A DNA stretch of 64,000 bases from Acidobacteriota bacterium (GTDB lineage Bacteria > Acidobacteriota > Vicinamibacteria > Vicinamibacterales > 2-12-FULL-66-21): NCBI GenBank assembly GCA_016184105.1, contig JACPDI010000011.1, positions 1 through 64,000 on the forward strand, given 5' to 3'. This document shows positions 49,927 to 59,325 of the stretch, piece by piece (position 1 is the first letter of the stretch; each line of letters starts with the position of its first letter). Position numbers and translations under genes: made by a program. The notes beneath the pieces were generated by a model, which made no database searches, was not told where the DNA came from, and saw only the letters and a list, made by a program, of their open reading frames with translations.

Positions 49927-51182
49927 GGCGTCGAGCTCTCCTGCTTCTTCTCCGCGGGCTTCTTCAGCGAGATGCGATCCCCCGGCGACACGCCGGACGC
50001 GAGCGCGATCTGATCGCGTCCCCGGCGTGCCACGGTGACGGTCACCGGCTCGAAATCCGATCGCACCTGCCGGAACACGGTGGGACGCCCCGCGACGACA
50101 AACACCGCCTCGGCCGGCACGAGCAGCACGTTGGGCAGGCTGCCGACGGCGATGCGCGCCGTCGCGCTCATGCCGGGCTTGACGCGCGGATCGGCGTCGG
50201 GCAGCGCGAGCTTCAGATCGAAGTTGCGCGGCGGCGGCCAGCCCGAGGAGAAATCCACGCGCGCCAGCACGGAGATATCCTGCACGCTGGCCGTGAACTC
50301 GCTGTCGGGAACCGCATCGATCCGGACCGTCGCCCGCTGCCCTGTTTTCACGCGCCCCCGATCCGACTCATCGAGCCGCGCCGTCAGGTGCAGGGTCGCC
50401 GTATCGGGCAGCTCCACGATGTTCGCGCCCGACCAGGCGCGGTCACCCTCCCGGAATTCCTGCTCGCCGCCGAACGGGCCTCCCGCCCGGAAGTTCGGCA
50501 TGATGCTGACGATGCCGGGCGCGGGAGCGTTCAAGCGCAGCGCCGCCAGCGACCGCTCGGCGCGGTCGAGATCCGCCTGGACCTTCCCGCGCTTGCGCTG
50601 CCTGCTGGCCACGTCCGAGCCCGCGGCGGCGCGATCGGCGCGCGCCTTCTCACCGGCTTCTCGGAGCCGCTGCTCGGCGTCGGCGAGCGCGAGCTTCGCC
50701 TTCTCGTAATCGAGCCGTGCGATGACATCGCGCTGCGCCACATCCAGCTTCGCGCGGTCCACGTCGTACCGCGCCTTGAGCACCGCGGTGCGGTTCTGCT
50801 CGTCCACGATGGCCGCCTGCCCCCGCGCCTGCTCGATCTCCGCCTCCGCCTGCCGCAGCTCCGATCGCTTCTCCTGCACCGTCCGGCTCACCGTCGTCGT
50901 ATCGAATTCGACGACCAGGTCGCCGGGCTTCACGGGCGTGCCGCTTTTCGCGAGCTTCACGATCTGCAGCTCGCCCGACTGCATCGGCGCCGACAGCACC
51001 ACGGATGCGCCCGCGCGGATGTCGCCGCGCAGTTCCACGTAGTCCACGAACTCGCCGCGCGTCACCTCCGCCGTCGGCAGGTCCGGCGCCGCGCGTCCCG
51101 CGCGGACGAAGACGACCGCGATCGCGCCGGCGGCCATGAGGCCGGCGGCGGTCAGCGACCGCGCGAGTGTCCGCCCGGTCAC
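49923..51182 (-). CDS. HlyD-family periplasmic adaptor (copy 2 of a tandem trio)
   Basis: 419 residues. N-terminal TM/signal (SLTAAGLMAAGAIAVVFVRAG), then 'IVKLAKSGTPVKPGDLVVEFDTTTVSRTVQEKRSELRQAEAE', a hairpin to about 195, 'NAPAPGIVSIMPNFRAGGPFG' and the ending domains ('FDLKLALPDADPRVKPGMSATARIAVGSLPNVLLVPAEAVF'). It resembles copy 3 along its whole length, so the pair arose by duplication. 4-base overlaps at both ends. Confidence 0.9.
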   Translation of the reverse strand: MTGRTLARSLTAAGLMAAGAIAVVFVRAGRAAPDLPTAEVTRGEFVDYVELRGDIRAGASVVLSAPMQSGELQIVKLAKSGTPVKPGDLVVEFDTTTVSRTVQEKRSELRQAEAEIEQARGQAAIVDEQNRTAVLKARYDVDRAKLDVAQRDVIARLDYEKAKLALADAEQRLREAGEKARADRAAAGSDVASRQRKRGKVQADLDRAERSLAALRLNAPAPGIVSIMPNFRAGGPFGGEQEFREGDRAWSGANIVELPDTATLHLTARLDESDRGRVKTGQRATVRIDAVPDSEFTASVQDISVLARVDFSSGWPPPRNFDLKLALPDADPRVKPGMSATARIAVGSLPNVLLVPAEAVFVVAGRPTVFRQVRSDFEPVTVTVARRGRDQIALASGVSPGDRISLKKPAEKKQESSTP

Positions 51183-52195
51183 GGCCGCCGCTCCGGGCTC
51201 ACGTCAACGGCCGCGGACAGATCCGGCATCAGGCTGGGATGCGAGCGGGAGATCGAGACGATCGCGACAAACGACCGCACCTTCGGCGTCAGCGTGCTGA
51301 GCACGGCGAGCGGCGAGAGCTGCTCGACGCGGCCGTCGAACACGAGATCCGGATACGCGTCGAGCTGCACTCGTGCCTGCTGACCGATGCGGACCAGGCC
51401 GATGTCCGCCTGGTTGACGCGCGCGCGCACCTGCATGCGGCTGGGATCGACGACGTCCATGATGGGAAGGCCGGCGCGAACCTCCTCTCCTTCCTGGACG
51501 TCGCCCATCGTGCCCCCCTTCCAGATCTGTTTCACGACGGCCAGGCCGTCGAAGGGGGCGGCGATCGTCATGCGCCGCGCGTTCTGCTCGGCGTGCGCCA
51601 TCGCGCGCCGCGCCCGATCGCGGCGGATCTCGAGAATCCGCACCTCGGCCCGTGCGGCGCTGCGCTTGAGGTCGAAGTTCCTCTTCAGCGCGGCAAGCTT
51701 CGCGCGGGACTGCTCGAGCGCGAGGGAGTTCTTCTCGGCTTCGATGTTGGGAAGGAGGTCGTTCTTCGCCACATCGAGCGTCGCGCGCGCGACGTCGTTG
51801 GCGGCCTGTTCCAGCTCGGTCTCGTCGTGCGATCGGGCGGCATCCTGCTCCGATCGCTTCTTGCGGATCTGCTCTTCGAAATCGAGAAACTCGGCGCGGC
51901 GGTCGAGCGCCGTGCGGACCTGGTCCTGCGGGTCGAATTGCACGAGCACGTCGCCGGCGCGGACGCGGCTCCCTGCCGCCGCGAGCTTCGTAATGACGAG
52001 GGAGTTAGCGCCCGGGCCGGTCAGCCGCGGGGTGATGATCGTGACGCTCTTGACGGCCTCGACCGTGCCCGCAATCCGCAGGAGGCCCGTGCCGTTCGGC
52101 GAACCTGGCGCCGATTGCGCCACGGGCTGCGGGATCGCGGCAATGGCTGCCGAGGCGGCCGCGATGGCGATCAACCGGAGCAATGGGGTTCCCAT
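51179..52195 (-). CDS. HlyD-family periplasmic adaptor (copy 1 of a tandem trio)
   Basis: 338 residues, shorter than copies 2 and 3. Signal or anchor 'LLRLIAIAAASAAIAAIP', 'VITKLAAAGSRVRAGDVLVQFDPQDQVRTALDRRAEFLD', coiled hairpin and 'MTIAAPFDGLAVVKQIWKGGTMGDVQEGEEV'. It ends after 'RIGQQARVQLDAYPDLVFDGRVEQLSPLAV' and lacks the last membrane-proximal domain of the others. First gene of the adaptor-permease operon, 51 bp after the LVIVD gene on the same strand. Confidence 0.88.
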   Translation of the reverse strand: MGTPLLRLIAIAAASAAIAAIPQPVAQSAPGSPNGTGLLRIAGTVEAVKSVTIITPRLTGPGANSLVITKLAAAGSRVRAGDVLVQFDPQDQVRTALDRRAEFLDFEEQIRKKRSEQDAARSHDETELEQAANDVARATLDVAKNDLLPNIEAEKNSLALEQSRAKLAALKRNFDLKRSAARAEVRILEIRRDRARRAMAHAEQNARRMTIAAPFDGLAVVKQIWKGGTMGDVQEGEEVRAGLPIMDVVDPSRMQVRARVNQADIGLVRIGQQARVQLDAYPDLVFDGRVEQLSPLAVLSTLTPKVRSFVAIVSISRSHPSLMPDLSAAVDVSPERRP

Positions 52196-52246
52196 CAGCG
52201 GGCGGACTGAGTATACGACGAGCGAGCGGGCCGAATGGTTGGCGCG

Positions 52247-53572
52247 TCACCGCGACCCCGTCCCTTTCTCGTGCCGCAACACCCAGAGTCCCCACTGCTT
52301 GTCGGTAATGTAGATGTTGCCGCGCCGGTCGACGAGCACATCCTCGACCTGCGTCTCCAGCGCGGAGGTCGGAATGGGGCCAATCCGCCTTGTCGGCGTC
52401 GGCGGCACGAACCACGCGACCTCCCGCGGCACGCGCGGCCGGCTGATGTCGTAGATCCGAAGGCCCGCATTGAAGTACGTGAGATACACCAGATCCCCTT
52501 GCTCCTCGACATCCGGGAGGTGCTGCTCCTGGTTCAGGTTGTGCGGGCCGAATCGCCCCCCCTTGTCGCAGAAGTCCGTGAACGGCGCGCCCGCGGGCGG
52601 CACCGGCAGGGGAAACAGCGCCATCAGGCGCGGCTTCGACGGGTCGGAGATATCGACGACAGACGTGTGGTTCAGCGCTTCGTCGCACTTCTCGTTGCCC
52701 GCCTCCGAATTGGCAATCAGGACGGGCTTGCCGGGCACGGTCATCACACCGTGCACGCTCGTGCTGCCTCCCGGCTTGAACGGAGGCACGAACGGCAGCT
52801 CGCCAACGAGCCTCGGCTTCGAGACATCCGAGATGTCGAGGATCACGACAGACGGCCCGTAGCCCAGATACGCGGTGTTCCCCTCGACGTACGCGGGGCC
52901 GTGGAACGACGCCGGCTTCGTGGGCGTCTCGCCACCGGCGACGTGCTGCCCCGGCATCCACCAGCGACCGGCTTCCTTCGGGTTCTTCGGGTCGCTGATG
53001 TCGAGAATCACGTAGATCTGTCCCTGGTAGCCCGGCATGCCGGCGGCCAGGTGGGCGTACTTACCGCCCGCATACCAGTTTCGATGCGTCCCGGTTCCAC
53101 CAGTCTTCCAGTGCGACACCTGTCGCGGATTGATCGGGTCGCTGATGTCCCAGAACACCACTCCTTCGTCGAACGGTTTCTGCGGATCCCCGCCCCATCC
53201 CGTCTGCGCGCGCTGGAGCGCCGTGACCATGATGTTGTCGTGCAGCTCCATCTGGATGGTCCACGTGTTCTCCTGCGGCCACGGAACGAACTTGGCCAGC
53301 TTCGGCGCGGCCGGATCCGTCACGTCGACGATGCTCCAGCCGCGGTGCCAGAGATGCCCCATATACAGGTACCAGCGTCCCTTGACTTCGCGGATCGCGA
53401 GCTTGAACGCGCCACCCCGCCCGTCCAGGTCGCTGTATCCGATCGCCGTCATCCGCTCCGCCGTCCACCCCTGCGGGATCTGCTGGGCGCCCACGCGCCG
53501 CGCGGCCGGCGCGATCGTGCAGACGGCCAGCCCCAGGGCGAGCGCCGTTGCCGCGAGCCTCCTGCTTCTCAT
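52247..53572 (-). CDS. LVIVD-repeat secreted protein (copy B)
   Basis: 441 residues from ATG 53572 with signal peptide (LAATALALGLAVCTIAPAA). Repeated units such as 'GWSIVDVTDPAAPKL', 'GVVFWDISDPINPRQV', 'IYVILDISDPKNPKEAGRWW', 'AYLGYGPSVVILDISDVSKPRLV' and 'HTSVVDISDPSKPRL' identify LVIVD beta-propeller-like repeats. A final segment with many His and Asn (GPHNLNQEQHLPDVEEQG) is shared with copy A. Probably periplasmic or surface exposed; biochemical role unknown. Confidence 0.88.
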   Translation of the reverse strand: MRSRRLAATALALGLAVCTIAPAARRVGAQQIPQGWTAERMTAIGYSDLDGRGGAFKLAIREVKGRWYLYMGHLWHRGWSIVDVTDPAAPKLAKFVPWPQENTWTIQMELHDNIMVTALQRAQTGWGGDPQKPFDEGVVFWDISDPINPRQVSHWKTGGTGTHRNWYAGGKYAHLAAGMPGYQGQIYVILDISDPKNPKEAGRWWMPGQHVAGGETPTKPASFHGPAYVEGNTAYLGYGPSVVILDISDVSKPRLVGELPFVPPFKPGGSTSVHGVMTVPGKPVLIANSEAGNEKCDEALNHTSVVDISDPSKPRLMALFPLPVPPAGAPFTDFCDKGGRFGPHNLNQEQHLPDVEEQGDLVYLTYFNAGLRIYDISRPRVPREVAWFVPPTPTRRIGPIPTSALETQVEDVLVDRRGNIYITDKQWGLWVLRHEKGTGSR

Positions 53573-53598
53573 GCATGCCTCCTGCGGCTGGCGGTCGA

Positions 53599-54948
53599 TC
53601 ACTGCCCCGCGGCAGCGCTGTTGGCGGTTGCGGGTTTCCTGCCGGTGTAGCGGAGGATCCAGAGCCCCTGGTTCTTGTTGGTGATGTAAATGTAGCCGCG
53701 CCGGTCGACCAGCACGTCCTCGGTCTGGACGACAAGCTTCTCCTTCGGCACAGGCCCGTACCGCTTCACGGGATCGGGCGGGACGAAGTAGCCCACCTCT
53801 TTCGGGAGCCGCGCATCGCTGATGTCGAACACGCGCAGGCCGGCGTTGAAGTAGGTCGCGTACATCAGGTTGCCCTGCTTTTCGACGTCCGGGTGGTGCT
53901 GGTGCTGGTTGATGTTGTGCGGCCCGAAGCGTCCTCCCTTGTCGCAGAAATTCTTGTACGGCGCGCCGGGCGGGGGCACCGGTATCGGCATGGTCGACAT
54001 GAGGCGCGGGCTGCCCGGGTTGGAGATGTCGATGAGCGAGGCCTGCGGAAGCGGCTCGTTGCAGCCTTCGCCGATCGCTTCCCCGTTCACCCACACCAGG
54101 TTGCGCCCCTTCATCGGCATGATGCTGTGCACGCCGATGCTGCTGTTGAACGGCGGCGTGAAGTCGAGCGCGCCAATGAGCTTCGGCTGTTTGATGTCGC
54201 TGATGTCGACGATCCGCATGCCGGCGGCGCCGTAGTCGAGATACGCCGTGTTGCCGTCCACCATCGGGGGTCCGTGGATCGAGATGCCCGCCTCGGGCGG
54301 CTTCTCACCGCCCGCGACGTGCTGGCCCGGCACCCACCAGCGGCCGGCCTCCACCGGGTTGGCCGGATCCTGGATGTCGACGATCACGTAGATCTGCCCT
54401 TCGTAGCCGGGCATCGCCGCCGCCGTGTGCACGTAGCGGCCGCCGAAGTACCCGTTGCGATGCGTGCCGCGCCCGCCGGTCTTCCACTGCCCGAGCCTTT
54501 TCGGGTTCACCGGGTCGCTGATGTCCCAGATGAGGAATCCCTCGTCGAAGGGCTTGTCCGGATCCGTGCCCCAGCCGGCGCCCCCCTGCTGGAGCGCGGT
54601 GACCATCGTGCTGCCGTGGACCTCCATCTGGATGGTCCACGTGTTGTCGGGGCCCGGGACGAACTTGACGACCTTGGGCGTTGCCGGGGTGGTCACGTCC
54701 ATGATCGTCCAGCCGCGATCCCACAGGTGACCCATGTAGAGATACCAGCGGCCGCCGACCTCCCGAATCGACATCTTGAAGCCGGGCCGGCCGTCAATTT
54801 CGCTGTAGCCGACCGCCTCGACGTTCGACGCCGCGAAGTTCTTCGGCACGGGGTCGGCCGATACGACCGCGGCCGGCCACGAGACCGCGATTGCAGCAGA
54901 AGCAGCGAGCGCGCGCCGGCCGAGCGCGCGCATGAGACCTACGGTCAT
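53599..54948 (-). CDS. LVIVD-repeat secreted protein (copy A)
   Basis: 449 residues with signal (LAASAAIAVSWPAAVVSA). Repeats include 'GWTIMDVTTPATPKVV', 'GFLIWDISDPVNPKRLGQW', 'IYVIVDIQDPANPVEAGRWW' and 'GMRIVDISDIKQPKL'. It aligns throughout with copy B, which lies 26 bp downstream. Both keep 'NFCDKGGRFGPHN(I/L)NQ' and 'GNLMYATYFNAGLRVFDIS'. A tandem duplication is the simplest origin. It lies 21 bp downstream of the Oar-like receptor gene. Confidence 0.9.
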   Translation of the reverse strand: MTVGLMRALGRRALAASAAIAVSWPAAVVSADPVPKNFAASNVEAVGYSEIDGRPGFKMSIREVGGRWYLYMGHLWDRGWTIMDVTTPATPKVVKFVPGPDNTWTIQMEVHGSTMVTALQQGGAGWGTDPDKPFDEGFLIWDISDPVNPKRLGQWKTGGRGTHRNGYFGGRYVHTAAAMPGYEGQIYVIVDIQDPANPVEAGRWWVPGQHVAGGEKPPEAGISIHGPPMVDGNTAYLDYGAAGMRIVDISDIKQPKLIGALDFTPPFNSSIGVHSIMPMKGRNLVWVNGEAIGEGCNEPLPQASLIDISNPGSPRLMSTMPIPVPPPGAPYKNFCDKGGRFGPHNINQHQHHPDVEKQGNLMYATYFNAGLRVFDISDARLPKEVGYFVPPDPVKRYGPVPKEKLVVQTEDVLVDRRGYIYITNKNQGLWILRYTGRKPATANSAAAGQ

Positions 54949-54969
54949 GAGGAACTCCTCTCCCCTGTT

Positions 54970-57900
54970 TCAGAACGCGAGCTTCACGCCGAACTGCGCC
55001 TGCCGCGACGGCGTGATGGTGCGGGTGATCACGCCGGCGGACGCCACCCGCTGTCCCGGCGCACGGAAGATCGTGCGGCCGGTCGGGACCGAAAAGTTCG
55101 CGCGGTTGAACACGTTGAAGATCTCGGCGCGCAGCTCGAGGCGCCGGGACCTTCCCATCTCGAAGAACTTCGAGAACGACCAGTCGCTCGTGAACAGCCC
55201 GGGACCGGTGAGCACGCGCGACCCGACGTTGCCGAGCGTGCCCGGGGGCGCCGCGACGAAGCACTCGGGATTGAACCACTGCTCGGGGCGGCCGTTGATG
55301 GCGTTGTCGGCGTCGCATCCAGGCGCCCAGCTCGGCCGGTCCGGTCCCGCGCCCAGCTCCCCCTGCCGCGAGTTGTGGTAGCCGAGCGACAGCTCGAACG
55401 GGACGCCGCTCCGCAGCGACGTGATGGTGTTCCACTCCCATCCGCCGAACACGGACCCGAGGACGCCGGGCAGGTCACGGCCGGGCAGCTGCCACGTGGT
55501 CGTGATGTTCATCGAGTGGCGGTTGTTGAAGGAGCATGGGCCGCGGCTGGACGATCGGTCGCCCGAGTACTGCAGCGACGCGCCGCCGTTCAGCGAGCCG
55601 CCGCCGAACTCGTTCGACGCATCGTCGGTGCAGCTCGAGAGCGTGTAGTTCGCCCGCATCGCAAGGCCCCTGGTGGACCGGCGATCGAGCGTCACCTGCA
55701 TCGAGTTGTACGAGGAGGTCGCGTCGAAGGAGAGGATAGAGATCGAGCGGAAGTTCGGATTCGGCCGCTGACCGCCGGTGGCCGGCCAGAAGAGCGACCC
55801 GTCGCCAAGCACCTGCGGCTGGAAGAGGTTCTGGTTGCCGGTGCGCCCCAGGTAACGGCTCTGGGAGCCCACGTACGCCACCATGATCGCGGTGCTCCAG
55901 CCAAGCTCCCGCTGCAGCGTGAGATCGTACGAGTACTTCGTCGGCGCCTTCGCGTCGTACTGCACGGCGCCGAAATCCGGCAGCGACTTGGCGGGATCGA
56001 CCGCGAGCGCGTTCGGGAACGGCGGGTTCGGGATCGTGATGCCGATCGAGAACGGCCCGTTCGAAGGCCCCTGCAGGAAGTAGTACCAGGTGTTGATCTG
56101 GTCGTAGAAGATGCCGGCGCCGCCGCGCAGGCTGGTCGTGCCGTCGCCGAACATATCCCAGTTCAGGCCCAGGCGCGGCGCGAAGAGCGCGCGCGGCTGC
56201 TTGAAGTACGGCTTGCCGACGGTCGGCGCCGGGTCGAGCAGCCCGCCGCGCAGGTTCGAGATCTTTCCCTCCTGCTCGTCCGGGCCGAACATCATCTCGT
56301 ACCGGACGCCGACGTTCATCGTCAGGTTGGACCGCGCGCGCAGGTTGTCCTCGAGGTACACGCCGAAGAGCTGATTGCGCCAGTTGCGGCGGATGGCATC
56401 CACGTCGGGGCCGCGGAAGCTGAACGTGTTGGGGCGCCCCTGGAGGAAGCTCTGGAGCGTCAGGAACGTGTACTGGCCGCGGGCGGCCGGATTGGCGACC
56501 ACGGTGTCGTCCCACGTCCGCTTGTACACGGCGCCGAACTGGAACGAGTGCGCGCCCCGCGTGTACGTGAAGTCGGTGTTGAGGCTCATCATCTGGTAGT
56601 CGAACCAGCGCGGCGAGATCGTGGTGCCGGTGAGCCCTTCGCCGAGTCCCTTGAGCCCGGTAATCGACACCTGCCCGAATTGCCCCACCTCGGTGGGGGC
56701 AAAGAAGGGCTCGGGGACGAAGTACAGCGAGCGGTCGATCGGAACCGTCGTGTCCGTGCGGTGGAAATACCAGGTCTTGTTGTAGCCGAACCGCGTCGTA
56801 TTCAGGAACGTGGAACCGAACGTGTGCACGTTCTGCACGCTGACGATGTGGCGGTCGTAGGTCCGCGCCTCGGCGAAGGTCGGATTCTCGCTCGGCGTGA
56901 ACTCCTCGGACCAGTCGCCTGTGTATACGCCGTATAACTGGTTGTGCTCGCCCATGTGCTGATCGAGGCGCAGCGTGAAGAAATCCTCCTCGATGTTCTG
57001 CTCCGGATTGCTGAAGAACTCCGCCGTTCCGTCCCCGAACGTCCGTCCGTTCGGAACGGGCATCAGCGCCATGTACGGAGCCACGACCGGGTTCACACCG
57101 ACGAACAGTTCGCGGCCGGGGTTCGCGCGATCCGGCAGGTACCCAAGACGCGCCCTGGCATCGGGGACGATGGCCAGGTGCGAGAGGCCGAGCTCCTGGC
57201 GGAAGCCCTCGTAGTTCGAGAAGAAGAACGTCTTGCCCCGGAAGATCGGCCCTCCCGTCGACGCGCCGAACTGGTTGCGGTTGAACGGCGGGTTGGTCCC
57301 CCGATCGAAATAGTTCTTCGTGTCGAAGGTGTCGTTGCGGTGGAACTCGTAGAGCGTGCCGCGGAAGCTGTTCGTGCCCGACTTGGTCACCGTGTTCATC
57401 ACGCCGCCGGCCTTCTCGCCGTACGCGGCGCTGTACTGGCCGACCAGCAGCTTGAACTCCTCGACCGCCTCGACGCCCATCACGATCCCGGCGGCGCTCA
57501 CCGGCGAGGTGGTGAAGGTGAACGTCATGTCGACGCCGTTCAGCAGGAAGCGGTTGTGCTCCGGCCGCGTGCCGCTGACCACCATCTGCGTGCCGAAATT
57601 GTGGTAGTTGTTCTGCTGCACTCCGGGCTGCAGCACCGCGAGCTGCTGGATGTCGCGCGCGTTGAGGGGCAGCGAGCGGATCATGCGCTCGTCGACCAGC
57701 GCGGAGACCTCCGTGCTCGACGTCTCCACCATCGGGGCGCCCCCCGACACCACGACGGTCTCCTTCAACTCACTGAGGCCCATCGTGAAGTTCATGACGA
57801 CTTCGCTGCCCACCGCGAGCCGCAGGTTCTCGCGCACCTGCGACCCGAAGCCTTCGAGCGAGGCGGTGACCGAGTACGTCCCGGTCGGCAGTTGCGCCTC

Positions 57901-58116
57901 GCGGTAGCGGCCTGAGGAGTCGGCGAGGGCCGTACGCGTCAGGCCGGTTTCGGTGTTCTTGATGACAATGGTGGCTCCTGGCAGGATGCCGCCGGTGGTG
58001 TCCGTGACGGTGCCGAGAATCGTCGCCGTCGTGACCTGCCCCGAAGCGGAGGCGGCGCCTGCCAGCCACATGAGCGTCAGCGCCGTGGCGCGGATCGCAC
58101 GCGACGTCTTCTTCAC
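54970..58116 (-). CDS. Oar-like TonB-dependent outer-membrane receptor
   Basis: 1048 residues from GTG 58116 (GGGAGGGG upstream). Signal (ALTLMWLAGAASASG), a carboxypeptidase-regulatory domain (about 25-105, 'ILGTVTDTTGGILPGATIVIKNTETGLTRTALADSSGRYREAQLPTGTYSV'), a plug ('MIRSLPLNARDIQQLAVLQPGVQQ') and a long 22-strand-type barrel ending '...QFGVKLAF'. This is the giant receptor family abundant in Acidobacteria, importing complex carbohydrates or other large substrates. Followed on the same strand by two LVIVD genes. Confidence 0.95.
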   Translation of the reverse strand: MKKTSRAIRATALTLMWLAGAASASGQVTTATILGTVTDTTGGILPGATIVIKNTETGLTRTALADSSGRYREAQLPTGTYSVTASLEGFGSQVRENLRLAVGSEVVMNFTMGLSELKETVVVSGGAPMVETSSTEVSALVDERMIRSLPLNARDIQQLAVLQPGVQQNNYHNFGTQMVVSGTRPEHNRFLLNGVDMTFTFTTSPVSAAGIVMGVEAVEEFKLLVGQYSAAYGEKAGGVMNTVTKSGTNSFRGTLYEFHRNDTFDTKNYFDRGTNPPFNRNQFGASTGGPIFRGKTFFFSNYEGFRQELGLSHLAIVPDARARLGYLPDRANPGRELFVGVNPVVAPYMALMPVPNGRTFGDGTAEFFSNPEQNIEEDFFTLRLDQHMGEHNQLYGVYTGDWSEEFTPSENPTFAEARTYDRHIVSVQNVHTFGSTFLNTTRFGYNKTWYFHRTDTTVPIDRSLYFVPEPFFAPTEVGQFGQVSITGLKGLGEGLTGTTISPRWFDYQMMSLNTDFTYTRGAHSFQFGAVYKRTWDDTVVANPAARGQYTFLTLQSFLQGRPNTFSFRGPDVDAIRRNWRNQLFGVYLEDNLRARSNLTMNVGVRYEMMFGPDEQEGKISNLRGGLLDPAPTVGKPYFKQPRALFAPRLGLNWDMFGDGTTSLRGGAGIFYDQINTWYYFLQGPSNGPFSIGITIPNPPFPNALAVDPAKSLPDFGAVQYDAKAPTKYSYDLTLQRELGWSTAIMVAYVGSQSRYLGRTGNQNLFQPQVLGDGSLFWPATGGQRPNPNFRSISILSFDATSSYNSMQVTLDRRSTRGLAMRANYTLSSCTDDASNEFGGGSLNGGASLQYSGDRSSSRGPCSFNNRHSMNITTTWQLPGRDLPGVLGSVFGGWEWNTITSLRSGVPFELSLGYHNSRQGELGAGPDRPSWAPGCDADNAINGRPEQWFNPECFVAAPPGTLGNVGSRVLTGPGLFTSDWSFSKFFEMGRSRRLELRAEIFNVFNRANFSVPTGRTIFRAPGQRVASAGVITRTITPSRQAQFGVKLAF

Positions 58117-58229
58117 TGTCCCCTCCCGTTTGCAATTCGACGGACGCGGACGCCCGCGTTTCCTGCGGGGGCCGCCCGGCGCGAGGATTCTAGGGGAAAC
58201 TACTCCAGCAGGTGCGTCCTTTCGTGTCA

Positions 58230-58964
58230 TCAATTGTCAAAGGATTGTCTCCGCCTCACGCCGGCGCCGGCGCGCGGGACCGCCAGCCGGTACCCCGTGC
58301 CATAAACCGTCAGGAAGAACTCCGGGTGCGCCGGATCGACCTCGAGCCTTGTCCGAAGCTTCATCACGTAGTTGTCCACGGTGCGCGTCGGGGGACAGTG
58401 GCGATAACCCCAGACGTCGCTGAGGATCTCCTCGCGCGTCATCAGTTCGCCCCGCCGCGCGACGAAGTAGGCCAGCAACCGGAACTCCCGGGATGACAGC
58501 TCCAGGCGCCGGCCGTTCCGCTTCACGGCGTGCCTGCGGAGATCGACCGACACATCGCCGAAGTGAAACACCTCGGACGGGTCACCGCTCTGCTCGTGCC
58601 GCCTGCGAAGCTGGACGCGGACCCTGGCGAGCATCTCGCCGACGGAAAACGGCTTGCCGATGTAGTCGTCTGCGCCGAGGTCGAGCCCGGTGATCCGGTC
58701 AACGTCCGCGTGGCGGGCGGTCAACATGATGATGGGAGACGTGAAGCCACGGGCGCGGAACTGCCTGCAGACGTCGTACCCCGTCATCTTCGGCAGCATG
58801 ACATCCAGCAGCACGACGTCGGGACGCTCGCGGAGTCCCAGCTCGAGTCCTTCCTCGCCCGTGACGGCCGTGAGCACGCGGTAGTTCTCGAACTCCAGGT
58901 TGTCGCGCAGGATCACACGCATGTCGGATTCGTCGTCGATCACCAGGATGCGAGCGGAGTTCAT
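58230..58964 (-). CDS. OmpR/PhoB-family response regulator
   Basis: 244 residues from ATG 58964. The receiver shows D10-D11 and the phospho-acceptor D54 (VVLLDVMLPKM) and K at 'IGKPFSVGEML'; the winged helix is clear ('LELSSREFRLLAYFVARRGELMTREEILSDVWGYRHCPPTRTVDNYVMKLRTRLE'). No kinase gene is adjacent, so it is an orphan in this window. Placed 113 bp upstream of the Oar-like receptor gene in the same direction, it could control it. Confidence 0.94.
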   Translation of the reverse strand: MNSARILVIDDESDMRVILRDNLEFENYRVLTAVTGEEGLELGLRERPDVVLLDVMLPKMTGYDVCRQFRARGFTSPIIMLTARHADVDRITGLDLGADDYIGKPFSVGEMLARVRVQLRRRHEQSGDPSEVFHFGDVSVDLRRHAVKRNGRRLELSSREFRLLAYFVARRGELMTREEILSDVWGYRHCPPTRTVDNYVMKLRTRLEVDPAHPEFFLTVYGTGYRLAVPRAGAGVRRRQSFDN

Positions 58965-59325
58965 GAACCACCCTTTGTTGCGGCAGTTCCGGCGTGGCGG
59001 TGAGGTGAGGCGGTGGAGCGAAGCGGCGCAGTAGACGGATCGCGAGACAAGGCGGACGCGGGCGTCACGCACTCGGCGCTGGCCAACAGCGGGCGGTGGA
59101 GAGCATCCGCACGAGCCATCTGCAGCTTGAGGTTCCGGTCAGCGGCGGAGGCAACTCTACCGCCGGGGACCGCGTGCGCGTCAAGAGTTCTTTCTGTCCT
59201 AGCGGGGCGGCCCAACCGCAGGGGACGCGGGGTCCCCTGCGTCCCGTGGGGGTTGTCGTGACCTCTGCAGTTCAGGCCGCGGGCGGCCGCGGTGGCATCG
59301 AGCTTGTAAATGGCACTCGCGCCCG
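58965..59325. other. gene-free interval with one strong hairpin
   Basis: No coding frame with family-like sequence is visible on either strand between the divergent regulator (58964) and GGDEF (59326) genes. CGCAGGGGAC (59217-59226) and GTCCCCTGCG (59232-59241) form a perfect 10-bp stem with a 5-base loop; no T-run follows. It may be a leader structure for the GGDEF gene. Confidence 0.5.

Noticed and set aside
52247-54094. 615-residue LVIVD protein starting at 54094
   Set aside because: The first 174 residues are out of frame with the LVIVD copy A gene and low complexity. The signal peptide and ATG at 53572 mark the real start of copy B.
53548-56937. 1129-codon open frame on the plus strand
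   Set aside because: Antisense to the LVIVD and Oar-like genes, with shadow composition (Arg/Val/Ala/His) and no signal or domain.
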